Shown here piece after piece: positions 55,106 through 64,000 of a DNA stretch of 64,000 nucleotides. This DNA comes from Simmondsia chinensis (lineage: Eukaryota; Streptophyta; Magnoliopsida; Caryophyllales; Simmondsiaceae), in contig JAGTTD010000026.1 in the NCBI GenBank assembly GCA_018398585.1, positions 1,679,001 through 1,743,000 on the forward strand, read 5' to 3'. A model generated the notes under the pieces. The model had not been told where the DNA came from and did no database searches. It worked only from the letters and a program-made list of their open reading frames with translations. The translations under genes and the position numbers were made by a program. Position 1 is the first letter of the stretch; each line of letters opens with the position of its first letter.

Positions 55106-56189
55106 GTATTTATCCATTGTGTCAATTTTATTCTTAGAAGTAAAATTTATGTTAAATTGTTAATGAATTTGAATATTTCAATCATTAGTTGGGTTAAATT
55201 GAATCAATGGAAGGATTCGTACTTGGTTACTTGCACCTAATGTGATTGTGACATTAAATGTTACTTCAATAGCTTAACTTGAAATTGACCAAGAGGCTAA
55301 AATGACACAATATAAATTGTAAAAATAATTAAAGCTCTAACAATTAATCTAAAATTAACCCAACTATATCTCCTAGTCAAAGAATAACCTAACTATAACC
55401 TTTTTATCAAAAAAAATAACCCAATTTTATTTTCTAACAAAAAATAACTAAATTTTGACTTTTCTCCAAAAATAATCAACTGTAAAACTTTAATTTAAAA
55501 AATTACTGAACTGATGGTTGAATGTAGCGTGTGGTATGGTGCTTTGGCTATTTTTTGGTAGAAAAATTGACGTTGAGTTATTTTTTGATAGAAAAGTTAG
55601 AGTTAGATTATTTTTTGACTAGGAAATATAGTTGAGTTATTTTTTGATATATTGAGATACAGTTGTGTTTTCTTTAGATAAATTGTTGAAGGTATAAAGA
55701 CTAAATTAACATAATGAGAAAAGTATAGAAACCTACTGTTAACCTTAGAAAATAAATCATAAATTCTAACTAAAAGAATATAATAGAATAATTTTATGAT
55801 ATGCGTAATAATTATTCAATTTATGCACATTTTGTATACTTAAATGCAAATTTTAGTGCATATTTTGCATGAGGTAAATATTGAAACGATGTGCAAGTGG
55901 CTTAACCAAACCCTTGGGACCCCTTTCTTTTTCAAGAAACTCTTTTTCACTTATTTTTTTTTATGATTTTGTAATAATTTTATTTATTTTTAAGGAATTG
56001 AAAACTATTTTTGAAAATAATTTTTAATTTTTACTTAAATAAGAAGAAACTAAAAGTAAGAATCTAAAAATAAGAAATAATTATTTTTAAAAAAGTTAGT
56101 TTTTAGGTGGTCATTGTGCGGATATCTAGGTGTATGGATACTTAAATATAGATCGGAAATTCTAGAAAAAGTTATGGGTGAGTCTAGGG
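55106..56189. other. Intergenic DNA, no gene seen
   Basis: AT-rich, with scattered TTATTTTTTGATAGAAAAG repeats at 55540-55660 that are mutually similar. No coding signal. Confidence 0.35.
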
Positions 56190-56735
56190 GTGTAACAAAG
56201 GTGAGCCGGCTCGTCATAAAACTTGAAAGGCTCGACTTGCTTGGAGCTCGAGTTGAGCTGACCGAGCCAGCTCATTTTGACTTATTGAGCCAAGCTTGAG
56301 CCTAATTAAGCTTGAGTTGGTAGGCTTGCGGGCATAAACATGCCTAAGTGAGCCTTTCTTAATGTAATATGTTTGCTTAAATATTCCCAATAAAGTCAAA
56401 CTTGAACCTAAACAAGTAAAGTCTGGATTTAAACAAGCCCAAACGAGCCTAGATTTAGCTAGGCCAAGTAAAGCTTGAGCTCATCATCAACCAGAGGATT
56501 GACTCATTTACATATAGTTCAGACCGAACTTCTCAAAGCTCGGCAAACTTGGAACTTTAAGCTCGAGCTGTTGGCTTATAATAAGTTTGGACTTGGCTTG
56601 GCTCAATTGAGTTTGAACCCTACTCAATGAGCTTCGAACCCAGCTTGCCTTATATAGGCTCATTTAAGCTTGACGTAAACTTGTTTGGGCTCGTTTCAAC
56701 TCGAGCTCAATTTATATAGGTTCGTCAAAAATAAT
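56190..56735 (-). repeat. 'GAGCTC' MITE family, one or two copies
   Basis: TAGGGGTGTAACAAAGGTGAG at 56190, then GGCTCGACTTGC, GCTCGAGCTGTTGGC and GGCTCATTTAAGCTTGACG. The middle (56490-56520) switches style, which suggests two copies head to tail. Confidence 0.55.
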
Positions 56736-57819
56736 GTCAACCCTTTGAACAAAAATATTTTTCAACCAGATTTTTATTAGCTTTTTGTTCATTATTGTCC
56801 AACCCAATTTATTAAAAAATAATATTCAAAAGAATATTCTTTCAAATCAGTTTATTTTTTCGATTCAAGAGAAGAGTTTCTTGATCGGTCCTATGAGAAC
56901 AGTTGTGATGGTATGAGTGATAGTGAAAATCTATTAGACATTTGATAGTAATTAATCCATATTCATTCATGTTATTCGATCGTTAGGGTGCCTTGCTGTA
57001 GGCCAACTTCAATTAGCGAGTGACCATGACTTGTAACGTTGTATGAACAATTAGTTCAAATGAGTCTGACTAGGTGCTTTCGATTAGACGTCACTTTAGT
57101 TATATATCCATTACCGACTTGAAATTGAACATATGGGTCTTACAACTCTAATGTGAGATTCTTACTAGATTCATATATGAATTTCTTAACACCTTCCCAT
57201 ATATGAGTCTTCTTCAATCCCACATCTCACCTTGTTCAATCCAATTGGAAATTACGTTAAATTGGATTCAATATTCACTGAAGAGACCCTCAGTGCAACA
57301 AATTTTAAATACACCCCTCTTTTTAAGGTGCGTAAAGTAAGAGCTCAGTATCATCCACCCACTCTGATGCAACGCGAAAATTTCACAAGGCTTTAGACTC
57401 GATCCACAAAATCGGTATATATGAGTCCTGCTTATGCCCAGTAGGGACTAATCTTAAAACCAACTAAAATTAGATGGAATAGTCAACTATACATATATAT
57501 TAATATTTTCTCTCTCACGAATCTAGTGCGAGATTTTGTTAGATTCACATGTGAAGTATTTGATGTTAAATTTCATCGAGACTCTTCACTTAACCCACGT
57601 CTATATATAAGCTCAAATGAAGTTTTATCCTAAAATTAGTTGACATTAAATAGAAAAATATATTAGACTTATATACTGATCTGCTCTCCTTTGCACATTC
57701 TATGTAAGGTTCTTAACCGACTCACGTGGAAAACACTTAATTAACTCAATCCCTCACCAGTACCACCCTTGTTTATGAATACATGCTCTACTTATATGCC
57801 CTTCTTAAATATCAACTAT
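56736..57819. other. Intergenic DNA, no gene seen
   Basis: Mixed composition. Phrases such as GATTCTTACTAGATTCATATATG (57160) and GATTTTGTTAGATTCACATGTG (57532) recur, hinting at an old repeat. Confidence 0.35.
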
Positions 57820-57990
57820 CAGGATGGGGATCCTTGGAAACAGCCTCTCATTAGGGTCCGGCCCCGAGGGGGTAAGGCTTGCCTCTCATTAGGGTCCTGC
57901 CCTGAGGGGGTAACGCTGCGTATATCCTACGCTTCCCAGACCCTGTGTACGTGGGAGCTCTTGAGGCATTGGGACTGTTGTTGTTGTTGG
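57820..57990 (+). mobile_element. RTE / Au-type 3' domain with an internal duplication
   Basis: GGGGATCCTTGGAAACAGCC starts it. The segment GCCTCTCATTAGGGTCC...GAGGGGGTAA occurs twice in a row (57843 and 57881), then CGCTGCGTATATCC, GTGGGAGCTCTTGAGGC and (TTG)n. Both repeats carry the same ATTAGGG spelling, so the duplication happened within this lineage. Confidence 0.8.
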
Positions 57991-58111
57991 TGATAATTCT
58001 TCAATGGTTCAAAATTTGAGCGTGCCTGTTGAACTTTAAACCGTAGCAGTTTATTGAACACCTTATGTGTAATACTTAAATTGCAGAATTTAACCACTCT
58101 TAATTTGATTC

Positions 58112-60900
58112 AAAAGAAGAATTAAAAAGTTGAATACCTCTTTACAGTCAAGAGTTATTTGTTCTCTCTGTTCTCTCTCCTCCCCCAACGACTAACTCCT
58201 TCACCCACGCACCACCCCAACCGGTGCGTCCGGGTGCGTGGACGCTCGCCCACAGGCCGGAGCACCTGTAACGGCGTCGGCAGGGGCCGATCTTTCAGGT
58301 CGTACAACTTTTGAGGCTGTTCGTTGACCTTCTGAGGGACCATCATTTGCACCGGTTGTCCCCTTCGTCCTCTTCCAAAATCGCCGGCACCTGTCGTCCC
58401 CTACCACCACCGGCCCTGCACCCGTACACCATCTACCATCTTCCCAAATCATCAGATTCCCCTACCATCTTCCACCTCCAATCTCAACCACCATCTTCAC
58501 CACCGACCTCCACCAACTCTCTCCACCTCCAATTTCTACCATCCACCACCAGATCCAACCACCCACCAACGCAGCACCGACTTACACCACCGTCCACCAC
58601 CTCTACCAGAACTCCATTTTCACCACCAAACACCACCATCACCATCTACAACATCAGAGTTCACCACCAACCACCACTATATTCACTAGACCTCTTCTTC
58701 CTCTGTTGAGTTTTATAGGGGGCGGGCAGTTTTGGTGCTGCTCTCAAGATCCTTCTTCAACCATCGAAAATGTCGCACGGCAGTACATGGGCATCCATCT
58801 TCTTTGATGGTCTACCTGTAAGAACGACAAATGCATTGCTTAGGGTTGTTTTCCGCGCCTTCAGATCAATATATAACACATTCGTCCTTGTGAAAAAAAA
58901 GACTGAGAACTACATGGTCTTATGGTTTTGTTCGGTTTCATGACTTGAATGAAGCTACACGGGCTGTCAATTCTATGAACGGAAGATGGGTTGCGGGAGT
59001 AAAGCTCAGGGTGCAATGGGCAAATCCAGTCAGAAGTGCACGTCCTACATCCACTCGAGGCCAACCACAGCAGAGCACAACATAGCAGATCAGCACCGCA
59101 TGTAGGACTCAGGGCTTGGGGAACGCATCAACTAATCAGAGTGAGGCACAAGCTAACACAGATATTCCGAGGATTGCAGTGTCAAATTCTAACAAGAGAG
59201 TTGAGGCATGGCTTAAGCGTTCAATAATTGCTTATTCATCTGGTGAGGTCAGTCTCGATAATGTTCTTACATTTATCACCGAAAATGACCTTTACGGGCT
59301 TACACCTAAAGGCTTAAGCAACAACTCCTTTATTCTGGTCTGTGATTCGATTGACACCATAGATGCCTACCTTGGCCTTCGTAAGGTGATTCTTCTACGA
59401 ATGTTCGGAGAAGTATATAAGTAGTCTGGGGAGACGCTTGGATCCCTGAACAGAAGGGTTTGGCTCGAAATCCATGGATTGCCAGTCCAGTGTTGGTCAA
59501 ATGAATGCTTTGCCAATTTGGCCAAAATCTAGGGGAAGTTCATTAGGGTGGATCCCAGAACATCCACTATGAGGTGCGTTGATGCTGCAAGGATTCTGAT
59601 TGACACTTGCCACACAACAAATATCCACCAGATGGTCCAGGTTCACCACAGTGGGGGAGCCCATTTGATCTTCGTTAAAGAAGGGAGCTCTGTTTTGATA
59701 CCAGACTACTCCCTCAGCGCTGTGTCCAAAGCCGCATCTGTTAGATTGGCTAGGAAGAAGGCCTATTTTCCATCACATTCCCCCCAAGGAAACGAATGCA
59801 TTACCGTGGCAAGACATTCTCTATAGGTTCAACCTTCTATACATTTGGTACCAGAACGCTCGTTTATTAGTTAGGAGGTTAGAAATCCTACCCCGCAGTT
59901 GGCAAATGAAGGGATGAGAATTGCTTGGCAGCTGTCTAAACATGTTTCCCTCCACCTCAATGGCCAAATCATTGGGAGATGGGCTTTGCAGCGATCGCTC
60001 TTGCATGCCGTGCCTTACGCTCCACAGCAAGTGGTACATCCTTCCCGCCTATTACCATGGGTTGAGAATGGTGAAGGTCCAGCCGATCAATATCATGCTT
60101 AGATAACCACACCTGATACCGATACTCGGGGAAGTAACAGTGATAATGAGTCAACAACATATGGGGCTGAATTCCCTCCAGGATTCGAGCCTATAACAGT
60201 AATCGGTAACTCTCAAGCTGATGATAGTTTGCCGCGGAATCAGCAAGTTTTAGCTCCATCTATGAAAGGGCCTAGCACGGGCTGGAGGAAAAAGGAAAAA
60301 TTCCGCACAACAAAAAGAGAGAGAAAAGCAATCAAGTGCAAGATAAAGGAAAGAGAAAAGTGACAGTTGCAGGACTTCCTAAGGATATGTCTCCCAGAAA
60401 TAATGTTAGAAAATCGTCTAAGACAGCCAGAAAAAGGAAAAAAGGAATAGGGAAAATCGAATCCAGAAGATCACGGAAGAAGAGTATGATGAGAGGATTC
60501 TGAAAGCGGAACGGGTAATAGAGATAGGAGAAAAAGTGGGTCTCAATTTTGATGGTTTCGACCCAGCTATGGTGGTGACATTCTCGCCCAATGATTTGGG
60601 TTGGGTGTTTGGGTTGTGGCTTCAGTCCCTTTCCTGGTTCTTGTGCTGGCCTTCTGGTTCTTCTTCATCTAGGTTCCCTATGTGTGATGGGCCTGTGCCC
60701 GCTGGTGTTTCTTGTCCTTGTGTCTTTTTTGGTCCTGTGCTTGGTGGTTGCTGTGTCGTATTTTGCGGAGAGCGTTTTTGTTCCTGTTTTCTTGTTTTGT
60801 TTTAGCTTTTTTTGGTCCCCGTTTTGTGCGGGTGGACTCAGGCCTCGCCTAGTGAGTGGCCGGCTTGTTTAGCGATTTTGTTGCAATTTATCGAAAAATC
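58112..60900 (+). mobile_element. L1-type LINE with ORF1 but no ORF2, 2.8 kb
   Basis: AATTTGATTC flanks it at 58102-58111 and 60901-60910. 58160-58769 is a C-rich leader full of CCACCA phrases (probable 5' UTR). 58770 to about 60560 is a decayed ORF1. 60590-60895 is T/G-rich 3' UTR ending CGATTTTGTTGCAATTTATCG plus a short A run. Only about 340 bp separate the end of ORF1 from the tail, so endonuclease and reverse transcriptase are absent. Confidence 0.75.
58770..60560 (+). pseudogene. LINE ORF1 (RNA-binding) with stops and frameshifts
   Basis: ATG at 58770 opens MSHGSTWASIFFDGLP, the start of an RRM-like domain. After a frameshift near 58915 it continues FVRFHDLNEATRAVNSMNG and LRVQWANP. 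The next part (59120-59820) includes RVWLEIHGLPVQCWSNECF, a hallmark of plant LINE ORF1 / DUF4283-like proteins, with stops at 59422 and 59530. Then come a low-complexity basic stretch (60290-60500) and VIEIGEKVGLNFDG. ORF1 proteins bind LINE RNA. At least five stops or shifts make it non-functional. Confidence 0.75.
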
Positions 60901-61155
60901 AATTTGATTCCATGCCTCAAATTTTTCGACAATCTACTCAGAAATGTTTTTGAAGATCTGCTCACACCAAATCTAAATGTTGCCTCGATCTACTCGGCAA
61001 TCCCTTCTGCCACAAAAATCAAGTGTGGTTCAAGGAAGGATTGCTCAGATACCAATTATCAATGGGTGGAGTAACTTTTTTATACATATTTTGGCATTTC
61101 TTGCTTTTATCCCACATGATACACCAAAAAAAGGTTTCATTCTGAAACTCATTGA

Positions 61156-61462
61156 TAGGGGTGAGCATGGTCGGGTACCCTATTTGAAATGCATTTTGGT
61201 TCGGGTATTTGAAACACTAAAATTGTCAAAATCATTACCTATAATGTGATCTAAAAAATGGGTATCCACATCAATCGGGTACCCTAAAAGATCGGTTCGG
61301 ATCACATCGGGTCGGGTACCCGTAGCCGAACCGATATCCATAGTTCAACGGGTCGGGTATACCCTAACCGAATCTTTTAGGGTTGGTTAGCCTAATGTTT
61401 CGGATCGGTTTCAGTTCGATTTTTCGGGTTTTTGATTGCTCAGATACTTTTGCTCATCCCTA
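61156..61462. mobile_element. hAT-type MITE ('TAGGGGTGAGCA' ends)
   Basis: TAGGGGTGAGCA at the left and TGCTCATCCCTA at the right are inverted with one mismatch. The 307-bp interior is rich in GGGTCGGGTACCC and ATCGGTTCGG phrases on both strands. ATTGA occurs on both sides, part of what may have been an 8-bp duplication. Confidence 0.7.
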
Positions 61463-61797
61463 ATTGACAATATATAGAGCAGCTCCCTTATATATATTTT
61501 GACATTTTTTACTAGATAAAGTAAGCAATATCAAAATATAAATAAAAGAGCCAATTTATCCATTATCAATTAATTTTAGAATAAAATCTTTATTTTATAG
61601 TAACAATAATTAAATCTTCTATATATTATTACCAAGCAGCCCCTATCCCCCCAAGTCTCTAAACCTCAATCTATGCAATTCCAAAGGAGCATCGCTAAAA
61701 GCCTCTAAATTCTAATATAAATAATTTTAAGAGAGGATCATTTAATATTTGAGGTTGTAGGAAAGAAAAAACAAAAAAATTAATATCTTTACTATAT
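61463..61797. other. Intergenic DNA, AT-rich
   Basis: I see no gene or repeat with clear ends. Confidence 0.4.
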
Positions 61798-61813
61798 AAT
61801 TTTACAGAGTATA

Positions 61814-62052
61814 CCAAAGAGGGCACCAACACGCCGTCACTGGATCCCATTAAAACTCCGAAGTTAAGCGTGCTTCTGCGAAAGTAGTACCAGGATGGGT
61901 GACTTCTTTGGAAGTCCTCACCCTCATGTTGGGGGGTACTGGAAAACAACCTCTCTTCAGGTTAACACCCTGAAGGAGGAAGGCTCCATACATCCGCCCC
62001 CCAGACCCTGCATAAGCGGGAGCCTTTGACACACTAGGTATGTTCCTTTTAC
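61814..62052 (+). mobile_element. 5S-headed SINE, copy G (tandem, first)
   Basis: The 239 bp begin CCAAAGAGGGCACCAACACG. The flanks AATTTTACAGAGTATA at 61798-61813 and 62053-62068 are identical. The box A region has GCGTGCTTCTGCG instead of the usual GCTTGGGCG, and box C is altered (GTGACTTCTTTGG). The tail is TATGTTCCTTTTAC. Confidence 0.93.
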
Positions 62053-62068
62053 AATTTTACAGAGTATA

Positions 62069-62306
62069 CCAAAGAGGGCACCAACACGCCGTCACCAGAT
62101 CCCATTAGAACTCCGAAGTTAAGCGTGCTTGTGCGAAAGTAGTACCAGGATGGGCGAGCTCCTTGGAAGTCCTCACCCTCAGGTTGGGGGCACTGAAAAA
62201 CAGCCTCTCTTCAGGTTAACACCCTGAAGGGGAAAGGCTGCGTACATTCGCCCTCCAGACCCTGTATAGGCAGGAGCCCTTGAAGCACTGGGTATGTTCC
62301 TTTTAT
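62069..62306 (+). mobile_element. 5S-headed SINE, copy H (tandem, second)
   Basis: The 238 bp share the middle AATTTTACAGAGTATA with copy G and have a third copy of it at 62307-62322. The two SINEs differ at many positions but share unusual changes (GCGAAAGTAGTACC), so they are close relatives. Confidence 0.93.
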
Positions 62307-62322
62307 AATTTTACAGAGTATA

Positions 62323-62538
62323 TAATATTTTATCTTTTATAAAATTTAATAAAATTCTAATATAATTATTCATTAATTATATTTAGAAATATAAATATCT
62401 TTTGTACATAACACTAGTTAATAATTAAACAACAATAACGTAACAAACAAGATTATTACACTAACACAAAAAGTTTCTACGGCAGTATAATTCGAGCAAA
62501 GCGAACCTTATATCACACGCTTTTAAAACCCCCCTTCG
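62323..62538. other. Upstream flank of the ARM-repeat gene
   Basis: AT-rich up to about 62480, then becoming C-rich toward the gene. No ORF. Confidence 0.4.
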
Positions 62539-62546
62539 CACGTGTC
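62539..62546 (+). promoter_or_regulatory. ABRE/G-box-like CACGTGTC
   Basis: CACGTGTC lies 200 bp upstream of the ARM-gene ATG in a C/T-rich stretch. CACGTG is the bZIP/bHLH G-box and ACGTGTC a strong ABA-response core. A second copy lies 36 bp on. Confidence 0.45.
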
Positions 62547-62574
62547 TCTCTCTACAGGCTTCTTCTACGGCCTC

Positions 62575-62582
62575 CACGTGTC
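62575..62582 (+). promoter_or_regulatory. Second ABRE/G-box-like CACGTGTC
   Basis: It is an identical 8-mer to the one at 62539. Paired ABREs are typical of ABA-responsive promoters. A long CT-rich tract (62580-62650) follows, a common leader or initiator feature in plants. Confidence 0.45.
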
Positions 62583-62746
62583 CCCCCAACCCCTCACTCT
62601 CTCTTCCTCGCCCCACTCTCTCTCCCTTCTCTGTTATATCTCCTCCCCTCAGTAACGCGAACTCTTTTATTTTGTTTGTTGTGTCAATTTTATAAATTAG
62701 TTAAAAAATTTTCGATTGATGAGCTTCAATTGAAGTTTTTTCGGTG

Positions 62747-63350
62747 ATGGAAACTGAAAACAAACCGGTAAATTACGCTTATATCGATCGAAAACTCACC
62801 GATTTAATCATTTCCGGTGATTCCTCATCGGCGTTCAGCGATTGCAACAGTGATGTCTCCGGCGAGTTACCGTCAACCGCCGCGGAGCACCGCCACCTCC
62901 GCCTCATTTGCGCCGCTGATAACTCCGACGATCTCATCCGTCGATTAATCTCTGATCTGGATTCTCCATCAATCGACGGTCAGAAACAAGCCGCGATGGA
63001 ACTCCGCTTATTAGCGAAGAACAAGCCAGAGAATCGCATCAAAATCGCTCGATTCGGCGCGATCAAGCCGTTGGTTTCACTGATTTCGTCGTCCGATCTT
63101 CAATTGCAAGAGTACGGAGTTACAGCGATTTTGAATCTATCGCTTTGCGATGAGAATAAGGATGAGATTGCGAAATCGGGAGCGGTTAAGCCGCTGGTGA
63201 GAGCGTTGAGAGACGGTACAGCAACCGCAAAGGAGAACGCGGCGTGCGCGTTGTTGCGGCTATCGCAGATTGAGGAGAATAAGGCGGTGATTGGACGGTC
63301 GGGAGCGATCAGTTTGCTTGTTGATTTACTAGAAACCGGCGGATTCCGAG
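62747..63350 (+). CDS. ARM-repeat protein, first exon (U-box-type PUB4-like family without U-box)
   Basis: The ATG is at 62747. 201 codons run to GGATTCCGAG, followed by a GT donor at 63351; reading on would add six unrelated residues and stop. The first 75 residues are polar and carry no U-box. From about residue 78 there are three armadillo repeats, with phrases such as RIKIARFGAIKPLVSLI, YGVTAILNLSLCDENKDEI and ENAACALLRLSQIEENK. The sequence closely resembles the short plant ARM proteins of about 355 residues (At3g01400/At5g58680 type), which break at the same G-F-R-G point. ARM repeats bind protein partners; the exact role is not known to me. The remaining exons lie to the right of the window. 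Confidence 0.88.
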
Positions 63351-63735
63351 GTAACTATTGGCTCCGATAAGTAAAATTTGCGTATAATACACATTATTGG
63401 TACAGGCTCTGATATCTTATCAAGCAATCAATTGTTCCAAAAGTTAAAACTAATAGGTGAAGGCTCGTGATTGATCTTATACCCTAACAATTTCCTATAT
63501 AAAAAATGCATTTACTTATCTTTGTCAATAATAACGGTAAAATACGCTTTCTCCGGAATGCGCTTTGTTAAATTTATCATTTCGACTCTCAATTTTTTGA
63601 TTATACGATGTTATAGTTTAATGTGTTATGCTTCTTGCTATTGGTATCGTGGTTAACACCATCGAACTGGATCGAATCAACAGAACCATGTCTGCTTTTA
63701 TTCATATATAAAAGAATGAGTTATTTAGACATTAA
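63351..63735. other. Intron of the ARM-repeat gene with TRIM fragment
   Basis: 63410-63492 carries AGGCTCTGATATC and CTTATACCCTAACAATTTCC, the primer-site and LTR parts of a minus-strand TRIM. I found no second exon. Confidence 0.5.
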
Positions 63736-63937
63736 CCTAAGAAGGTACCTACACATAAGCACCAGATCCTATTAGAACTCCGAAGTTAAGTGTACTTGGG
63801 CGAGAGTAGTACCAAGATGGGTGACCTCTTGGGAAGTTCTAGGAAACAGCCTTCCTTCACGTTATCCTGAAGTGGGAGGGCTGCTTATACCCCCAAACCC
63901 TGTTTAGACAAGAGCCCCAAGAATGTTGTTTTTTTTT
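63736..63937 (+). mobile_element. 5S-headed SINE, copy I
   Basis: A perfect 17-bp duplication AGTTATTTAGACATTAA lies at 63719-63735 and 63938-63954. The head AAGGTACCTACACATAAGCACC is of the copy B type. The 5S-like block is good (CCGAAGTTAAGTGTACTTGGG; AGATGGGTGACCTC), but the junction is shortened: GGGAAGTTCT goes directly into AGGAAACAGCC. The tail is T-rich. Confidence 0.93.
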
Positions 63938-64000
63938 AGTTATTTAGACATTAATGTGCCCATATATATTTTTTTATAAGTCAATGAACTTTTGTTCAAA

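Noticed and set aside
58311..58709. Pro/Ser/Thr-rich 132-residue protein
   Set aside because: This is a low-complexity reading of the CCACCA-rich LINE leader, without domains and ending just before ORF1.
5491..63937. Genuine 5S rRNA genes
   Set aside because: The 5S-like blocks are incomplete or altered, dispersed rather than arrayed, each fused to an Au-type tail, and mostly flanked by target duplications. They are SINE heads, not rRNA genes.

Overview
The window is nuclear DNA of a flowering plant, probably a eudicot. Genes are sparse and split by long AT-rich introns, the gene families are plant ones (multi-FKBP/TPR co-chaperone, F-box protein, ARM-repeat protein), and most of the rest is small plant-type mobile DNA (MITEs, TRIMs, plant SINE tails, hAT, L1 and RTE LINEs, copia LTRs). 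I cannot name the species.

Layout. 556-693: last exon of an unrecognised gene whose body lies to the left. 1-7.4 kb: intergenic repeats. 7505-30596: a 13-exon FKBP62/ROF-type immunophilin gene (1,788 bp CDS spread over 23 kb); every exon junction I placed keeps the frame. Intron 1 holds a tandem array of very small LTR elements, an RTE LINE insertion and a relic copy of the end of exon 1. Intron 7 holds a large foldback repeat. 35478-41178: a 3-exon F-box gene of the At3g12350 type. 44098-44169: tRNA-Pro(TGG). 45-61 kb: layered mobile DNA, including a nearly intact hAT element (48621-51735, perfect 8-bp target duplication, one stop in the transposase) and an L1-type LINE that has ORF1 but no ORF2 (58112-60900). 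61.8-62.3 kb: two SINEs in tandem. 62747-63350: first exon of an ARM-repeat gene that runs off the window; a further SINE lies in the sequence after it.

Main point for a second look. Nine copies of a SINE have a 5S rRNA-like head (internal pol III promoter region) fused to an Au/Angio-type 3' domain. Most carry target duplications of 10-21 bp and none has LTRs. At 8732-9301 the same 3' domain is the end of a 5'-truncated RTE-clade reverse transcriptase LINE, inside one insertion bounded by a perfect 17-bp duplication. So the window contains both a 5S-headed SINE family and what looks like its LINE partner. At least eight further copies of the 3' domain stand alone.

The host genes are unrelated and form no operon-like unit. 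The mobile elements interact: the LINE sits in the TRIM array, a Tourist-like MITE sits in a SINE tail, another sits in an LTR, and the hAT element sits in a copia LTR already hit by a SINE tail.
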